This document shows, in pieces, positions 7,723-16,947 of a DNA stretch of 64,000 nt. Under the pieces are notes generated by a model. It was not told the DNA's origin. It did not search any database and saw nothing but the letters and a program-made list of their open reading frames with translations. Origin of the DNA: an uncultured Anaerococcus sp. (lineage in GTDB: Bacteria > Bacillota > Clostridia > Tissierellales > Peptoniphilaceae); assembly GCF_937934665.1 (NCBI RefSeq), contig NZ_CALGYW010000058.1:8315-72314 (forward strand), read 5' to 3'. How positions within the stretch are numbered: position 1 is the stretch's first letter; each line of letters opens with the position of its first letter. The position numbers were made by a program, and so were the translations under genes.

Positions 7723-9193
7723 TTTATTTATAATTTCAGTTTTAGCTATAATATTTTCTTCATGTGCAAATGCCAATAATGATGATTTGAGTGATTTGAT
7801 TCAAACACCTAAGCAGGATAATCCTATAATTGAGGGAACGTGGGAGGTTATTGAAATAAAGAGCAATAAATTAGGAGAAAAATCTGATAACATTAACTTA
7901 GGTGATAAGCTCTATATAAATAAAAACTTAGTAGCAATAAATGATTCTTATGCTTTCCCTCCAACTTTTAATTCTAAGTATGTAAAATTATTGGATTATT
8001 TAAATAACAGGGGTATAGAAACAGATAATGACTTTAAAGATAGAAATGTTATAGTTATTAATGCTTCTCAGGGGCAATTATTTTCTAGAGACTTTATAAT
8101 CACTGGAGATAAATATCTGTTTTTGATAAAAGATGAAAATATTATCAGTCTTAAGAAAATATCTGACAAGGTAGACTCTAAAGTACAAGATTCTTACGCT
8201 AAATTAGCTTCTAAGGAAAGAACAACAACTGATGAAGGTGAAGACATTGCTGAAGATTTATCTCTCCTCCTAGGAGTGAGAGAGAGGGTAGATCCAGAAA
8301 GTGACAATGCTCTATATAAATATTACACTTACCTAATAAGAATAGAACCTGATGAAACTATAAAATATCAAAAAGCTGAAGACATTTTTATCAAAAACAA
8401 GGATGAATATTGGAGAGTATCCCTTGATATAAATAATTTCACTGATCTTTATGATGAAATAAAGGCATATCCTGTAAAAATTAAAGATAAAGAAGATAAT
8501 GAGGAATTACTTCTTAAAAATTATATTTTTAAGGATATCAATCTAGATATGAGAATGAATTTCATATCTAGGGACTTTATATCTATAGATTACACTAATG
8601 ATGATAACACAAATCCTATTAGAAAATACGCGTTGATGGCTACAAATAATATAGCAGAGAATAAATTTATGTCTCTTGAAGAATTTACAGGGGAAGATCA
8701 AAGTGACTTAATTTTTAAGGAAAAAGTCAAAGATGAGATAATTAAAAACTTTTCAAAAACAGATGCTGATGATATAAACTTTGACAATACAAATTTCGGT
8801 ATTGTTAGAGGTCAAGGTATTTGGACCTTCCAATCTTCAATCTCTAAAGGAGACGGAGATGAGTTTGTTCAAAACTTCTTTAATGTAGATATAGCCATAG
8901 GAGATTCTATCTTAAATCCTAATAATGCTTCAATAAATAGAGACCAAGTGTATAATATTAATACACAATTTAAAGATTATTTGGTACTAGCAAACCAAAG
9001 ATATATTTTAATACAAACACCAGATGAAATATTGATTCATAGGATAAATGATGGAATAATAGAAAAATCGCCAGTCTATGCAATTGCGACAAGAGTTCCA
9101 GCCACTATAGTAAGTATCGATCAGTATTTGGGATCTAGTGCTGCTGATGTAGAAAAAGCTTTCGATAAGTATAACTATATTATTGAGAAATAA
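7706..9193 (+). CDS. Putative lipoprotein, third gene of the two-component operon
   Basis: A 495-aa secreted lipoprotein of unknown function. A basic start (MKK) and hydrophobic segment lead to a lipobox FSSC with the modified Cys at residue 20, a slightly atypical -3 Phe. The mature protein is hydrophilic, with many Asp, Lys and Asn, no membrane segment and no recognised domain. Repeated I-x-G-x-W-x-(F/V) type stretches (for example GTWEVIEIKS and GQGIWTFQSS) suggest beta structure. It overlaps the histidine kinase gene by 17 nt, which argues for a role with that kinase, perhaps as an accessory or regulated surface protein, but this is inference. The unit ends at a 50-nt gap before rdgB. Confidence 0.7.
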   Translation: MKKIFNLFIISVLAIIFSSCANANNDDLSDLIQTPKQDNPIIEGTWEVIEIKSNKLGEKSDNINLGDKLYINKNLVAINDSYAFPPTFNSKYVKLLDYLNNRGIETDNDFKDRNVIVINASQGQLFSRDFIITGDKYLFLIKDENIISLKKISDKVDSKVQDSYAKLASKERTTTDEGEDIAEDLSLLLGVRERVDPESDNALYKYYTYLIRIEPDETIKYQKAEDIFIKNKDEYWRVSLDINNFTDLYDEIKAYPVKIKDKEDNEELLLKNYIFKDINLDMRMNFISRDFISIDYTNDDNTNPIRKYALMATNNIAENKFMSLEEFTGEDQSDLIFKEKVKDEIIKNFSKTDADDINFDNTNFGIVRGQGIWTFQSSISKGDGDEFVQNFFNVDIAIGDSILNPNNASINRDQVYNINTQFKDYLVLANQRYILIQTPDEILIHRINDGIIEKSPVYAIATRVPATIVSIDQYLGSSAADVEKAFDKYNYIIEK

Positions 9194-9196
9194 ATT

Positions 9197-9226
9197 TTGA
9201 CTACAAGGCTTAATATTTGATACTAT
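9197..9226 (+). promoter_or_regulatory. Possible promoter for the rdgB unit
   Basis: TTGACT at 9197-9202 (five of six matches to the -35 consensus) and TACTAT at 9221-9226 with an 18-nt spacer, upstream of the AGGAG that precedes rdgB. The -10 box is weak, so this is only a candidate. Confidence 0.4.
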
Positions 9227-9243
9227 TTTTATTAGGAGATGTT

Positions 9244-9840
9244 ATGAAGTTAGTTTTTGCAAGCAACAATGTAAATAAATTAGAACAAGTAAAGTTACTA
9301 TTAGATAACGATCAAGTTCTTATGCCAAAAGATATTGGAATAGATAATTTTGATGTAATAGAAGATGGTGAAACTCTAAAAGATAATGCTTTTAAAAAAG
9401 CAAATGAACTCTATAAGTTAAAAAAAACTAAGGTGTTTTCTGATGATACAGGTCTTTTTGTTAAATCTCTTGATAATAGGCCAGGTATCTATGCGCACAG
9501 GTATGCGGGTGAAAATGCAACAGATAAAGACAACAGGGATAAACTTTTAGCTGAATTATCTGGTAAGGATAACAGAGAAGCTTATTTTTTAACAGTAATA
9601 TGCTTTATAGATGACGATGGTAAGGCTTACTATTTTGAAGGAAAACTTAACGGTACAATAGCTAAAAATGAACTAGGAGATGGCGGTTTTGGTTATGACA
9701 AGATTTTTTATGTAGATAAATATGATAAAAGTCTTGCCCAAATGGAAATAAATTTTAAAAATAAAATAAGCCATAGGGGACTGGCTATGAAAGAATTTAA
9801 AAAATTCTTGGAAGAAAAATATGAAAATTTTAATAACTAG
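9244..9840 (+). CDS. rdgB: XTP/dITP diphosphatase (RdgB/HAM1 family)
   Basis: A 198-aa house-cleaning nucleotide hydrolase that removes non-canonical purine triphosphates (XTP, dITP) by cleavage to the monophosphate. The family hallmarks are the N-terminal FASNNVNKLEQVK (residues 5-17), the metal/substrate region FSDDTGLFVKSLDNRPGIYAHRYAG, the GDGGFGYDKIFY stretch and the C-terminal ISHRGLAMKEF. The chosen ATG at 9244 has AGGAG seven nt upstream; an upstream in-frame start at 9217 lies before this ribosome site and is rejected. It overlaps the phosphoesterase gene by 20 nt, a pairing (rdgB followed by a YfcE-like gene) common in Firmicutes. Confidence 0.93.
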   Translation: MKLVFASNNVNKLEQVKLLLDNDQVLMPKDIGIDNFDVIEDGETLKDNAFKKANELYKLKKTKVFSDDTGLFVKSLDNRPGIYAHRYAGENATDKDNRDKLLAELSGKDNREAYFLTVICFIDDDGKAYYFEGKLNGTIAKNELGDGGFGYDKIFYVDKYDKSLAQMEINFKNKISHRGLAMKEFKKFLEEKYENFNN

Positions 9841-10291
9841 CGATACCCATGGGTTCTATTCTAATATTTCTGATCTTATTTTAAGTCACGGAGATTTTGA
9901 TCTTTTAATTCACGCCGGAGATGGCGTGGAAGATTGCAAGTCAATTAATTATGAGACAGGAATCCCTTATTATGTAGTAAAGGGTAATAATGACTATTTT
10001 TCAAATGAACCCTATAATAAATTTATAGATCTTGAAGGCTACAAAATACTTTTAACTCATGGCCATAAAGAAAGTGTTGATTTTTCCATAGGATCCTTAG
10101 TAGGGAAAGCTAGGGATAACTCTTGTGACATTGCTATATTTGGACATATCCATAGGTATGTAGAGCTTGAAAGTTTAGGAGTCTTAGTTTTAAACCCAGG
10201 ATCACCCAGCCTTCCTAGAGATGGCCTTGCTTCCGCAATGATAATGACAATTGATAATAGTATAAGAATAGAAAAAGTCTTATTTGACTAA
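9821..10291 (+). CDS. Metallophosphoesterase, YfcE/MJ0936 family
   Basis: A 156-aa calcineurin-like phosphoesterase. The metal-binding motifs run in the expected order: SDTHG (about residues 7-11), HAGDGVED (about 31-38), VKGNNDY (about 53-59), THGH (about 80-83) and FGHIHR (about 110-115). Relatives hydrolyse phosphodiesters with two Mn or Ni ions in the cytoplasm; the physiological substrate is not known for most. It starts inside the 3' end of rdgB, so translation is likely coupled. A GGAGAG ribosome site for the next gene follows its stop closely, consistent with one transcript. Confidence 0.88.
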   Translation: MKILITSDTHGFYSNISDLILSHGDFDLLIHAGDGVEDCKSINYETGIPYYVVKGNNDYFSNEPYNKFIDLEGYKILLTHGHKESVDFSIGSLVGKARDNSCDIAIFGHIHRYVELESLGVLVLNPGSPSLPRDGLASAMIMTIDNSIRIEKVLFD

Positions 10292-10300
10292 GGAGAGAAA

Positions 10301-10717
10301 ATGAGTGGATTGATAAATTTAATAAGTGAATATTCTTCAAGGCTCGCGATATTACCTATTCTTGTAATAATGAGTGCTATAATAACAGTTATTATTCACT
10401 ATATTAACAATAGTAGAAAAATACTTAAATTTTTACCATCCCTAATAATAGGAATTTTTGCCCTACTTATTGGTATTTATGCTATTACTAAGTTTAATAC
10501 TCCAATGGGGCTAAATATGGCATGGATAGCAGTTTTTTTAGCCTCATCAGCCCTAGTAGGAATCTGTGTTGGATTTATTATTGATTTAATAGTTTCAATA
10601 AAAAGAACTACAGGTCATGAGGTAAAACAAGAGAAAAATAAATTAGGAACTTATAAAAATGGACAAAAGACATTTAAAGCGCAGAGAAAAAGAAAAAAGG
10701 TAAAAAATAATGAGTAG
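10301..10717 (+). CDS. Small membrane protein, unknown
   Basis: A 138-aa protein with three predicted transmembrane segments (about 14-33, 41-62 and 72-98) and a strongly basic cytoplasmic tail (about 100-138, with QRKRKKVKNNE at the end). I recognise no family. A good AAGGAGAG ribosome site lies immediately before the ATG. Its end overlaps the HAD phosphatase gene by 8 nt, so it is expressed as part of the rdgB unit. The lysine-rich tail could touch membrane phospholipid or nucleic acid, but nothing in the sequence decides that. Confidence 0.65.
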   Translation: MSGLINLISEYSSRLAILPILVIMSAIITVIIHYINNSRKILKFLPSLIIGIFALLIGIYAITKFNTPMGLNMAWIAVFLASSALVGICVGFIIDLIVSIKRTTGHEVKQEKNKLGTYKNGQKTFKAQRKRKKVKNNE

Positions 10718-11447
10718 AGCTGCTTTTTTTGATATAGACGGTACACTTTTTAGAAATTCACTTTTAATAGAACATTTTCTAAAACTAGTAGAAGCTGGCA
10801 TAGTAGATAAAAAAATTTGGACTGATGAAATTGGCCCCCTATATAGTAAATATGAAAATCGACAAGGGGCCTATGAAGATTACCTTGAAAAATCTTCCTT
10901 AGCCTACCAAAAATCAATGGTCGGGCTAGATAAGAAAGTAGTAGATCATTATGCCCAAATAGTACTTAAAGAAAATAAAAATAAGGTTTATAATATTACT
11001 AGAAACGCTGTTAAAAAACATTTAAAAAACGGAGATTTGATTTTCTTTATATCAGGTTCTCCAGATTTTCTGGTAGATGACTTTTCAAAACTATATCAGG
11101 CGACTGATTCTATATCAACAACTTATATTTTTGATGAAAATAATAAATTTTCTGGTAAAGTATTACCTATGTGGGATGGAAAAAATAAATTAAAAGCTGT
11201 TGGAAAGTTACAAGAAAAATATAACATTGATCTTGAAAAATCTTTTGCTTATGGAGATACAAACGGTGATATTACAATGTTTCAACTCGTAGGTAACCCG
11301 CATGCTATAAACCCATCCTTTGAACTTATTGATAATTTATATAGGGATATAGAATTAAGAAATAAGGCAGTAATTAATATTGAGAGAAAAGATGTAAATT
11401 ATAATTTTTCCCTCAAGGATTTATCTTTAGAATTTATGAAATTTTAA
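10710..11447 (+). CDS. HAD-IB family phosphatase
   Basis: A 245-aa haloacid-dehalogenase-superfamily phosphatase of the phosphoserine-phosphatase-like IB group. Motif I is FFDIDGTLF with the nucleophile D8 and acid D10. Motif II is ISGSPDFL (about 111-118). The conserved Lys and the motif III acidic residues lie in FAYGDTNGDITMF (about 183-195). The helical cap sits between motifs I and II, as in HAD-IB enzymes. Substrate is not determinable; family members act on phosphoserine, phospholipids and other phosphomonoesters. It overlaps the small membrane protein gene and is the last gene of its unit, followed by a 183-nt gap with a composite hairpin. Confidence 0.85.
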   Translation: MSRAAFFDIDGTLFRNSLLIEHFLKLVEAGIVDKKIWTDEIGPLYSKYENRQGAYEDYLEKSSLAYQKSMVGLDKKVVDHYAQIVLKENKNKVYNITRNAVKKHLKNGDLIFFISGSPDFLVDDFSKLYQATDSISTTYIFDENNKFSGKVLPMWDGKNKLKAVGKLQEKYNIDLEKSFAYGDTNGDITMFQLVGNPHAINPSFELIDNLYRDIELRNKAVINIERKDVNYNFSLKDLSLEFMKF

Positions 11448-11486
11448 AAAAAGTTTTAATGAATTTTAATAAATTTAATTTTTGAT

Positions 11487-11558
11487 AAAAGCTAAAACAA
11501 CTAGAAGAATATTCATTAATTAAAAATCAATGAATATTTTACCGACCATTTAGCTTTT
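11487..11558 (+). terminator. Composite nested hairpin, probable terminator
   Basis: An outer 10-bp stem (11487-11496 with 11549-11558) encloses an inner 10-bp stem (11508-11517 with 11529-11538). The outer arm ends in a T-run, so it can terminate the rdgB-HAD unit. The nested design, with unpaired linkers between the stems, is more elaborate than the other terminators here. Confidence 0.6.
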
Positions 11559-11603
11559 TTTATTTTCTTTGCAAATATATCTAAATAAATGACATGGATT
11601 TTA

Positions 11604-11612
11604 TGCTAAAAT
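11604..11612 (+). promoter_or_regulatory. Possible extended -10 promoter
   Basis: TGC followed by TAAAAT reads as an extended -10 element 19 nt before the ATG of the unknown gene at 11631; no convincing -35 box is present at 16-18 nt. A GAGGTAG ribosome site follows. Confidence 0.35.
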
Positions 11613-11630
11613 AGTAGTCGAGGTAGAATA

Positions 11631-12344
11631 ATGAAGGCAGAATTAAGGAAGTCTATTCCAGTAATCGAAAAACTTGAATATAATTATTTAGTAGATGAAG
11701 ATATATACTCTTTAAACACACTTATGTCTTTGTTATACGATAGAAATTTTATGAATTTCTCCAAGCATACTTACTATGCCAAAGAATATTGCTTTAAAAA
11801 TTTAAAGAAATATTTTTGGAATCTGGTAGACATTGATGAAATAATCAATAGTTTGAGTAGAAATATAGGCGCAGATATAGATAGATATGAGTATCTTATA
11901 TCTATAAAAGCTCAATATAGAGCTTTTAGATCAAAAAAATCAGTAGATAAGTTAGAATTTCTGTTGATAGACGCCTTTGGAGTTGATTTTCTATTAGATG
12001 GGGCAAATCTGTATTACAATAGAGATGATAAAGAAATTGTAAAGATTGGTCATGTTATGAAAGATATTATTTTTTCTAATAGAGATTTGGTTGCCTCCCT
12101 AAGAAGAGATTTATATAATTTTTCTGACCTTGTTTTAAAGAAAAAAATTTATGCTATAGATATGTTAACTCATAAACAGTTAACATTTAATACAGAGAGT
12201 ATTTTTACAGAAGATATAACAACTAAACAGATCCAAAAAATATACGATAAAACAATCAACTACCTATATAGGTCCATGGTTGATACATACGCAGAGTATT
12301 ATTATAGAGGTTTGATTAGAGAAGTATTTGAAAGGTATCAATAG
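11631..12344 (+). CDS. Conserved hypothetical protein, function unknown
   Basis: A 237-aa protein that I do not recognise. It is rich in Tyr, Lys, Asp and Leu, with no signal peptide, membrane segment, cysteine cluster or nucleotide-binding motif, and reads as mostly helical. Conserved-looking patches include SKHTYYAKEYCFKNLKKYF (about 44-62) and the C-terminal YRSMVDTYAEYYYRG. The ATG has GAGGTAG about seven nt before it. It stands alone between a composite hairpin and a terminator that overlaps its stop codon, directly upstream of ruvC, so it may be its own transcription unit. A link to the neighbouring recombination genes is possible but unsupported. Confidence 0.65.
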   Translation: MKAELRKSIPVIEKLEYNYLVDEDIYSLNTLMSLLYDRNFMNFSKHTYYAKEYCFKNLKKYFWNLVDIDEIINSLSRNIGADIDRYEYLISIKAQYRAFRSKKSVDKLEFLLIDAFGVDFLLDGANLYYNRDDKEIVKIGHVMKDIIFSNRDLVASLRRDLYNFSDLVLKKKIYAIDMLTHKQLTFNTESIFTEDITTKQIQKIYDKTINYLYRSMVDTYAEYYYRGLIREVFERYQ

Positions 12345-12368
12345 GGCTAAACAAGCCCTTTTTATTTT
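12343..12368 (+). terminator. Terminator between the unknown gene and ruvC
   Basis: A 6-bp stem AGGGCT/AGCCCT (12343-12348 with 12354-12359) closes a 5-nt loop and is followed by TTTTTATTTT. The left arm begins in the stop codon of the preceding gene. The ruvC start lies at the end of the T-rich tail. Confidence 0.8.
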
Positions 12369-12372
12369 GTTT

Positions 12373-12867
12373 ATGATAGTTTTAGGAATAGATCCCGGCA
12401 TAGCCATCATGGGTTATGGAGTGGTTGAATTTAAATCAAATAAGGTTAAAGTATTAGAAAACGGTGTACTTACAACATCATCAAAGACTAAAACACCAGA
12501 AAGACTTAAGATATTATATGATAATTTAGATAAGATTATCAAAGAATATAAACCGGATGAATTTGCTATAGAAGAGTTGTTTTTCAATCAAAATGTAAAA
12601 ACGGCAATTACGGTTGGTCATGCTAGAGGTGTACAAGTTTTATGTGCCCAAGATAATAACTTGGATATTTTTGAGTATACACCGCTACAGATTAAGCAAG
12701 CAATCACAGGTTATGGGAGGGCTAGTAAAAAGCAGATGCAGCTTACTGTAACAACCCTTCTTAACTTAAAAAAAGTACCAAAGCCAGACGATGCTGCGGA
12801 TGCTTTAGCGGTAGCTCTTTGTCATGTGCTTAGTCAAAGATTTAAAGAACAGTATAGGATGAATTAA
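12373..12867 (+). CDS. ruvC: Holliday junction endonuclease RuvC
   Basis: A 164-aa resolvase that cuts Holliday junctions symmetrically as part of the RuvABC machinery. The acidic catalytic residues are visible: D7 in VLGIDPG, the E67-E68 pair in FAIEELFF, and D139/D140/D143 in KPDDAADALAVALCH. Length is normal for the family. The ATG at 12373 gives the canonical start; an upstream ATG at 12328 lies within the preceding gene and would add unrelated residues. No Shine-Dalgarno sequence precedes 12373, only the U-tract of a terminator. It overlaps ruvA by one base (TAATG), and ruvA and ruvB follow directly. Confidence 0.95.
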   Translation: MIVLGIDPGIAIMGYGVVEFKSNKVKVLENGVLTTSSKTKTPERLKILYDNLDKIIKEYKPDEFAIEELFFNQNVKTAITVGHARGVQVLCAQDNNLDIFEYTPLQIKQAITGYGRASKKQMQLTVTTLLNLKKVPKPDDAADALAVALCHVLSQRFKEQYRMN

Positions 12868-13457
12868 TGATTTCTTACATAAAAGGCGACATAAAGGCTA
12901 TAAGTGATAATGGATTTATAATTGAAAATAACAATATAGGTTATTTTATAAATTCAACTCTTACTAGTCTTTCTAACATTCAAATAAATAACGAATATAA
13001 GATATATACCTCTATGCAGGTAAGGGAAGATGATATTTCCCTTTATGGTTTTTATTCTCAAGAAGAATTAGAAATGTTTTTACTTCTTATATCCGTATCG
13101 TCAATCGGACCAAAAATTGCTTTGGGTATGCTTTCATCAATAAGTAGCGACGAGATTAAAATTGCTATAGTAAATAACGATATAAATACCCTTACCAAAG
13201 CTAAGGGTATAGGTAAAAAAACTGCTTCAAGAATAATTCTTGAATTAGTAGATAAGGTCAAGAAAATGGCCCTACCAGAAGTAAGCAAAACTAATGAAGT
13301 AAAAACAGAAAGCAATGATAATTTAGAGGTAGCAAAAGAAGCACTTAAAAATCTAGGCTATATGGAAAATGACATAGCGAGGGTTTTAAATGAATTACGA
13401 GATTCTGAATTAAGCTTAGAAGCATTGATTAAAGAAAGTTTAAAGAGACTTATTTAG
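12867..13457 (+). CDS. ruvA: Holliday junction DNA helicase subunit RuvA
   Basis: A 196-aa protein that binds four-way junctions as a tetramer and loads RuvB. An N-terminal OB-fold (about 1-62) precedes two helix-hairpin-helix motifs, seen as LLISVSSIGPKIALGMLS (about 71-88) and LTKAKGIGKKTASRIILEL (about 108-126). The flexible acidic linker (about 137-150) connects to the C-terminal UBA-like domain that contacts RuvB (about 151-196). All parts are in the normal order and length. Its start shares a base with the ruvC stop, and ruvB begins 8 nt downstream. Confidence 0.95.
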   Translation: MISYIKGDIKAISDNGFIIENNNIGYFINSTLTSLSNIQINNEYKIYTSMQVREDDISLYGFYSQEELEMFLLLISVSSIGPKIALGMLSSISSDEIKIAIVNNDINTLTKAKGIGKKTASRIILELVDKVKKMALPEVSKTNEVKTESNDNLEVAKEALKNLGYMENDIARVLNELRDSELSLEALIKESLKRLI

Positions 13458-13465
13458 GTGGTTAA

Positions 13466-14473
13466 ATGTTTGATGAAAATGCAAGAATAGTTGGGTCTAA
13501 CGAGCAAATTGAGGACCTAAAACAAGAAAATTCTATAAGACCAAGATGGTTAAAAGATTATATAGGTCAAGATAAGGCTAAGGAGAAACTTGAAATTTTC
13601 ATAAAGTCATCACTATCAAGAGAAGAACCTCTTGATCATGTTTTACTTCAAGGACCTCCAGGACTTGGTAAGACAACTCTATCGACAATAATTGCAAATG
13701 AACTTGGGGTAAACTTAAGAGTTACAAGCGGACCTGCTATTGAAAGACCGTCTGATCTTGCGTCAATTCTTACTAACTTGGCTGAAGGTGATGTATTATT
13801 CATAGATGAGATTCACAGAATAAATAGGTCTGTAGAAGAAATATTATATTCAGCCATGGAAGATTTTGTTTTAGATATAATTGTTGGCAAGGGACCAAAC
13901 GCCCAGTCAATAAGAATAGACCTTGAGAAATTTACTCTTATAGGGGCTACTACGAGGGCTGGTATGCTATCAGCACCTCTAAGAGATAGGTTTGGTATCC
14001 TTCTTTCATTGAATCTATACGATAGTAAGGATTTAACGACTATAGTCAAAAGATCAGCAAATATCCTAGAAATACCAATTGATGAAAAGGGAGCAATAGA
14101 GATTGCAAAAAGGTCGAGAGGAACGCCTAGGATTGCCAATAGACTATTAAAAAGAGTAAGAGATTACGCTATTGTCATGGCTGACGATAAGATAGATTAC
14201 GAAACAAGCAAGAAGGGACTAGAACTTCTTGAAATTGACTCTATGGGTCTTGACACTATGGATAAAAAAATAATACTAACCATGTATGAAAACTTCGCAG
14301 GTGGCCCTGTAGGTGTAGATACCATTGCAGCATCAACTGGTATAGAAAATGTCACAATAGAAGATGTTTACGAACCATATTTACTGCAGATTGGATTTAT
14401 ATCAAGGACACCAAGAGGAAGAGTTTTGACAAGAAAAGCCTACGAGCACTATGGCTTAAAATATGAGGAATAG
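13466..14473 (+). CDS. ruvB: Holliday junction branch migration ATPase RuvB
   Basis: A 335-aa AAA+ motor that drives branch migration with RuvA. Walker A is GPPGLGKTT (about residues 63-71), Walker B is LFIDEIHR (about 111-118), followed by sensor 1 in [10 protein letters not shown] (about 160-169), the arginine finger in LRDRFG (about 173-178) and sensor 2 in [15 protein letters not shown]. The C-terminal winged helix carries the family motif [17 protein letters not shown]. The gene starts 8 nt after ruvA with AGGTGG in front, and its stop abuts the queA start. Confidence 0.96.
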   Translation: MFDENARIVGSNEQIEDLKQENSIRPRWLKDYIGQDKAKEKLEIFIKSSLSREEPLDHVLLQGPPGLGKTTLSTIIANELGVNLRVTSGPAIERPSDLASILTNLAEGDVLFIDEIHRINRSVEEILYSAMEDFVLDIIVGKGPNAQSIRIDLEKFTLIGATTRAGMLSAPLRDRFGILLSLNLYDSKDLTTIVKRSANILEIPIDEKGAIEIAKRSRGTPRIANRLLKRVRDYAIVMADDKIDYETSKKGLELLEIDSMGLDTMDKKIILTMYENFAGGPVGVDTIAASTGIENVTIEDVYEPYLLQIGFISRTPRGRVLTRKAYEHYGLKYEE

Positions 14474-16622
<2,149 letters not shown>

Positions 16623-16623
<1 letters not shown>

Positions 16624-16883
16624 TGAGACTTGAGTATATAATTTTAATAATTCTTGCGGTTGGATTTTTTCATACAAATATTATTGAATATAGAAAAGAT
16701 AAGAATAGAGAAACTTTTGTAAACGATAATTTAAAAGTTTCTTCTAAAGTAATGACGAAATCAGGCCTTATTGGCTATGTAAGTAAAATAAATAAGAACG
16801 AAATTATTATTATAACAGGTGATGGTGAAAATACATCTCATATCACAATCGATAAGTCGTTTATAGATAACATTTTAGAATAG
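16623..16883 (+). CDS. yajC: YajC-like protein translocase auxiliary subunit
   Basis: An 86-aa protein with one N-terminal membrane segment (about 4-18) and a soluble YajC-like domain. The stretch VSSKVMTKSGLIGYVSKI (about 39-56) corresponds to the family G(D/E)xVxTxGGxxGxV pattern, and the rest forms a small beta domain. YajC associates with SecDF and the Sec translocase at the membrane. Position directly after tgt is the classical location. Divergences from the common form are a shorter N-terminus without the usual P-Q-x-K-R run. It shares one base with the tgt stop and is followed by a terminator. Confidence 0.8.
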
Positions 16884-16905
16884 GGGCCTAGGCCTCTTTT
16901 TCTTT
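16882..16905 (+). terminator. Terminator of the ruv-queA-tgt-yajC unit
   Basis: AGGGGC pairs with GCCTCT (one G-U) around a short CTAG loop, followed by TTTTCTTT. The stem begins inside the yajC stop codon. Confidence 0.8.
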
Positions 16906-16930
16906 ATAAAAGTATATAAAAGAGTATAAT
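16903..16930 (+). promoter_or_regulatory. Promoter for recJ-rel
   Basis: TTTATA (16903-16908) and a perfect TATAAT (16925-16930) with a 16-nt spacer. The -35 lies in the tail of the preceding terminator. A GAAAGGA ribosome site follows before recJ. Confidence 0.55.
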
Positions 16931-16947
16931 TTATCTGAAAGGAAATT

